From Muraenolepis orangiensis (lineage: Eukaryota; Chordata; Actinopteri; Gadiformes; Muraenolepididae), in the NCBI GenBank assembly GCA_027704905.1, contig CM051002.1, positions 15,461,943 through 15,525,942 on the forward strand: a stretch of DNA of 64,000 nt, written 5' to 3'. The first letter of the stretch is position 1. Each line of letters starts with the position of its first letter. A model generated the notes under the pieces. It was not told the origin of the DNA, ran no database searches, and saw only the letters and a list, made by a program, of their open reading frames with translations. The position numbers and the translations under genes were made by a program. Positions 62,482-64,000 of the stretch are shown here, piece by piece.

Positions 62482-62593
62482 AACTGGACGCGTTTGTCTT
62501 GTTTCTTGTGACATTATATCATATAATGTCACACGAAACAAGGCAAACGCGTCCAGTTAAGGGAGAGGATATAATTTATATCCTCTCCCTTAA
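62482..62593. repeat. two adjoining palindromes
   Basis: The first has 38-bp arms 62482-62519 and 62521-62558 with two mismatches and a 1-nt centre. The second has perfect 17-bp arms 62557-62573 and 62577-62593 with a 3-nt loop. They share the bases tt at 62557-62558. Confidence 0.9.
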
Positions 62594-63590
62594 CCACCCG
62601 ATGGGATGAGAGCTGTGGTTCTTTATTCTAGCGATGTGGTTCTTTATTCGGAAACACCGCCCCGCTGCCCCTAGACGCGCGTTATGGCTCCGTGCGTCGG
62701 CCCCGCATGGCACGGCCCGGCCCGCCCGGCCCGGCCCGGCCCGGCCCGGCACGGCACGGCACGAATGAACGGCGTGTTTAAATGTTTGATTTAAGCACGC
62801 CAAAATTGAAATCATAGCTGACCAACTGTAATCAACTGGCCGTTTTCCCTCCATTGTTAAGCTGTCACTCTCTTCCGAGACCTTATTGTCAAGTGGCTTC
62901 TGAGTGAATAGACGAGAGTAAGATAATAGGATGTGTTTCATAAAGCATTGTCGGCGCGCGTGTGTGCGTGTATGTGCGTGCGTGTGTGTGTGTGGGTGTG
63001 TGTGTTTTAGTGGAAGACGTCCGTTTTGTTGGTGGAGGATATTTCTAGTATCTAGTTGTCAGCAGCAACGTCGTTTCACGGTGTCGTTTCGAGTCTGTTC
63101 GTCACACTTCTGGGCCTCTTTGATCGGCGGATAAGAGACGATCGAGGCGGACTGCTTCTTTATCAAATCAATATATATATATATATATATTATTATATAT
63201 ATATATATATATATATATGCCAAGCGTTTCACCGATACCGCTGTGGGAATGTGTGTGTGTGTGGTGTGTGTGTGGTGTGTGTGTGTGTGTGTGCTATTAT
63301 GAGCCACATCTCTTTTTTTGTGGGCCAGCGAGGTCTCGTGGGTGTGAAGATGTGGTTTCCTCTCCTCTCATAAAGCACGTTGCCATTGGAGGTCGCTAAA
63401 CGCCACTAGATTCCGTATAGGCTGTCTACCTCCTCCCGCTATTTCCTATTATTATTATTTGCGTTATTATTATTAATATTGTTATTATTGTTCTTATTAC
63501 AACAACAACAACAATGATCAAGTACATGTGCTCTGTTGATCTGTATGTATTGTCTTTGTCTTGTTTTTAATAAACCTTTTCTAATCATTA
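62594..63590. other. no gene recognised; GC-rich and AT repeats, possible 3' end
   Basis: A (ccggc)n-like stretch lies at 62705-62755. GT, TA (63170-63218) and ATT repeats follow. Near 63570 an AATAAA is followed about 25 bp later by a run of A (63597-63606). That could be a retrocopy end or a real poly(A) site. Confidence 0.35.
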
Positions 63591-63808
63591 ACCATTAAAA
63601 AAAAAAGATTAATATAGGTAACACTCTTCAGGCCTGTTTGATATCTACCGTCGACTGTTTAATCTTTATAAAACAGCGTACGACCTCACTGATACAAGTT
63701 CAATACATTTTGCCTATAGGAGTGTTTCTCGTGACGTCACAGCCAAAGTCACGTGGTGTTTTTATGTGTTCCGGTTGGCAAAAAGCGACGCGGGACCTGA
63801 AATTAACA

Positions 63809-63928
63809 TGGGAATGAATGGGAACTGTCAGGAAAAGGCAAGTTGTTGTGTTATTGGTTGCACATCGGTTTCAAAAGGGTTCAAGTATACGTTTCCTGAA
63901 GATTCCAAAACGAGAACTAGCCATTAGT
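63809..63928 (+). pseudogene. short ORF with a THAP-like N-terminus (tentative)
   Basis: ATG at about 63809 opens 39 codons with C-C-V-I-G-C-T-S and F-K-Y-T-F-P-E-D-S-K, reminiscent of the first Cys pair and the F-x-F-P motif of THAP zinc fingers. The stop is at about 63928, and the second half of a THAP domain (C-x2-H, A-V-P-x-x-F) is absent. A THAP exon of a transposase or a chance match are both possible. Confidence 0.25.
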
Positions 63929-64000
63929 AAAAGAGAACTACCACTACAACTATGGAAGTCAGCGAATATTACCCCAATTTTTAAGAAGGGGGAAAAAGAT
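63926..64000 (+). pseudogene. LINE reverse transcriptase fragment, cut by window edge
   Basis: Open frame to the edge reading L-P-L-Q-L-W-K-S-A-N-I-T-P-I-F-K-K-G-E-K. The W-K-x-A-N-I-T-P-I-F-K-K-G box is diagnostic of non-LTR RT region 2. The rest lies outside the window. Confidence 0.7.

Overview
The window looks like euchromatic, accessory-rich DNA from a ray-finned (teleost) fish. The evidence is one recognisable host gene with vertebrate exon structure, LSM3, surrounded by fish-type mobile elements: Rex1/L2-like LINEs, an RTE-like LINE, hAT, ISL2EU/Harbinger and Ty3/gypsy elements, and tRNA-derived SINEs. Dinucleotide repeats, mostly (CA/GT)n, are extremely dense. That density recalls published gadiform (cod-family) genomes, but the species assignment is only inference.

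Layout. 1-10.4 kb: intergenic DNA with hairpin-forming CA/GT satellites, a 15-bp minisatellite, a long GA tract and one orphan exon candidate (8671-8776). 10.5-13.9 kb: LSM3, four coding exons giving exactly 102 codons, with a 236-bp GT repeat in intron 1 and a duplicated exon-3 donor region in intron 3. 14-22.3 kb: intergenic DNA with SINE and LINE tails and microsatellites. 22.6-24.35 kb: decayed ISL2EU-type transposon, with a SWIM-finger gene on + facing a DDE_Tnp_4 transposase on -. 24.6-26.4 kb: 5'-truncated RTE-like LINE. 26.36-33.33 kb: two oppositely oriented hAT copies whose 8-bp target duplications have been exchanged, bracketing an apparent 3.8-kb inversion that contains a short non-autonomous gypsy element and a 29-bp minisatellite. 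33.3-39.75 kb: a Rex1/L2-like LINE interrupted by a nearly intact 3.18-kb Jockey-like LINE and by a minisatellite plus LTR fold-back. 40.6-44.15 kb: an antisense Rex1/L2-like LINE, a gypsy fragment, and a retrovirus-like LTR with a Lys-tRNA primer site. 45.3-54.2 kb: another Rex1/L2-like LINE split by a 6998-bp Ty3/gypsy element (338-bp LTRs, Pro-tRNA primer site, gag-pro-RT-integrase) and by a solo LTR. 54.2-64 kb: tandem repeats, a degenerate RTE-like fragment, a CpG-rich possible 5' exon near 62 kb, and the start of another LINE RT at the right edge.

The strongest signals beyond routine annotation are three. First, the gypsy gag/pro junction has a complete-looking -1 ribosomal frameshift signal: slippery heptamer, 8-nt spacer and H-type pseudoknot (47711-47771). 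Second, swapped hAT target duplications record a transposon-mediated inversion, and a paralogous LINE tail inside the window supports it. Third, an uninterrupted 1036-codon endonuclease-RT ORF carries a lost catalytic Asp. All protein calls come from reading motifs by eye; no database search was run.
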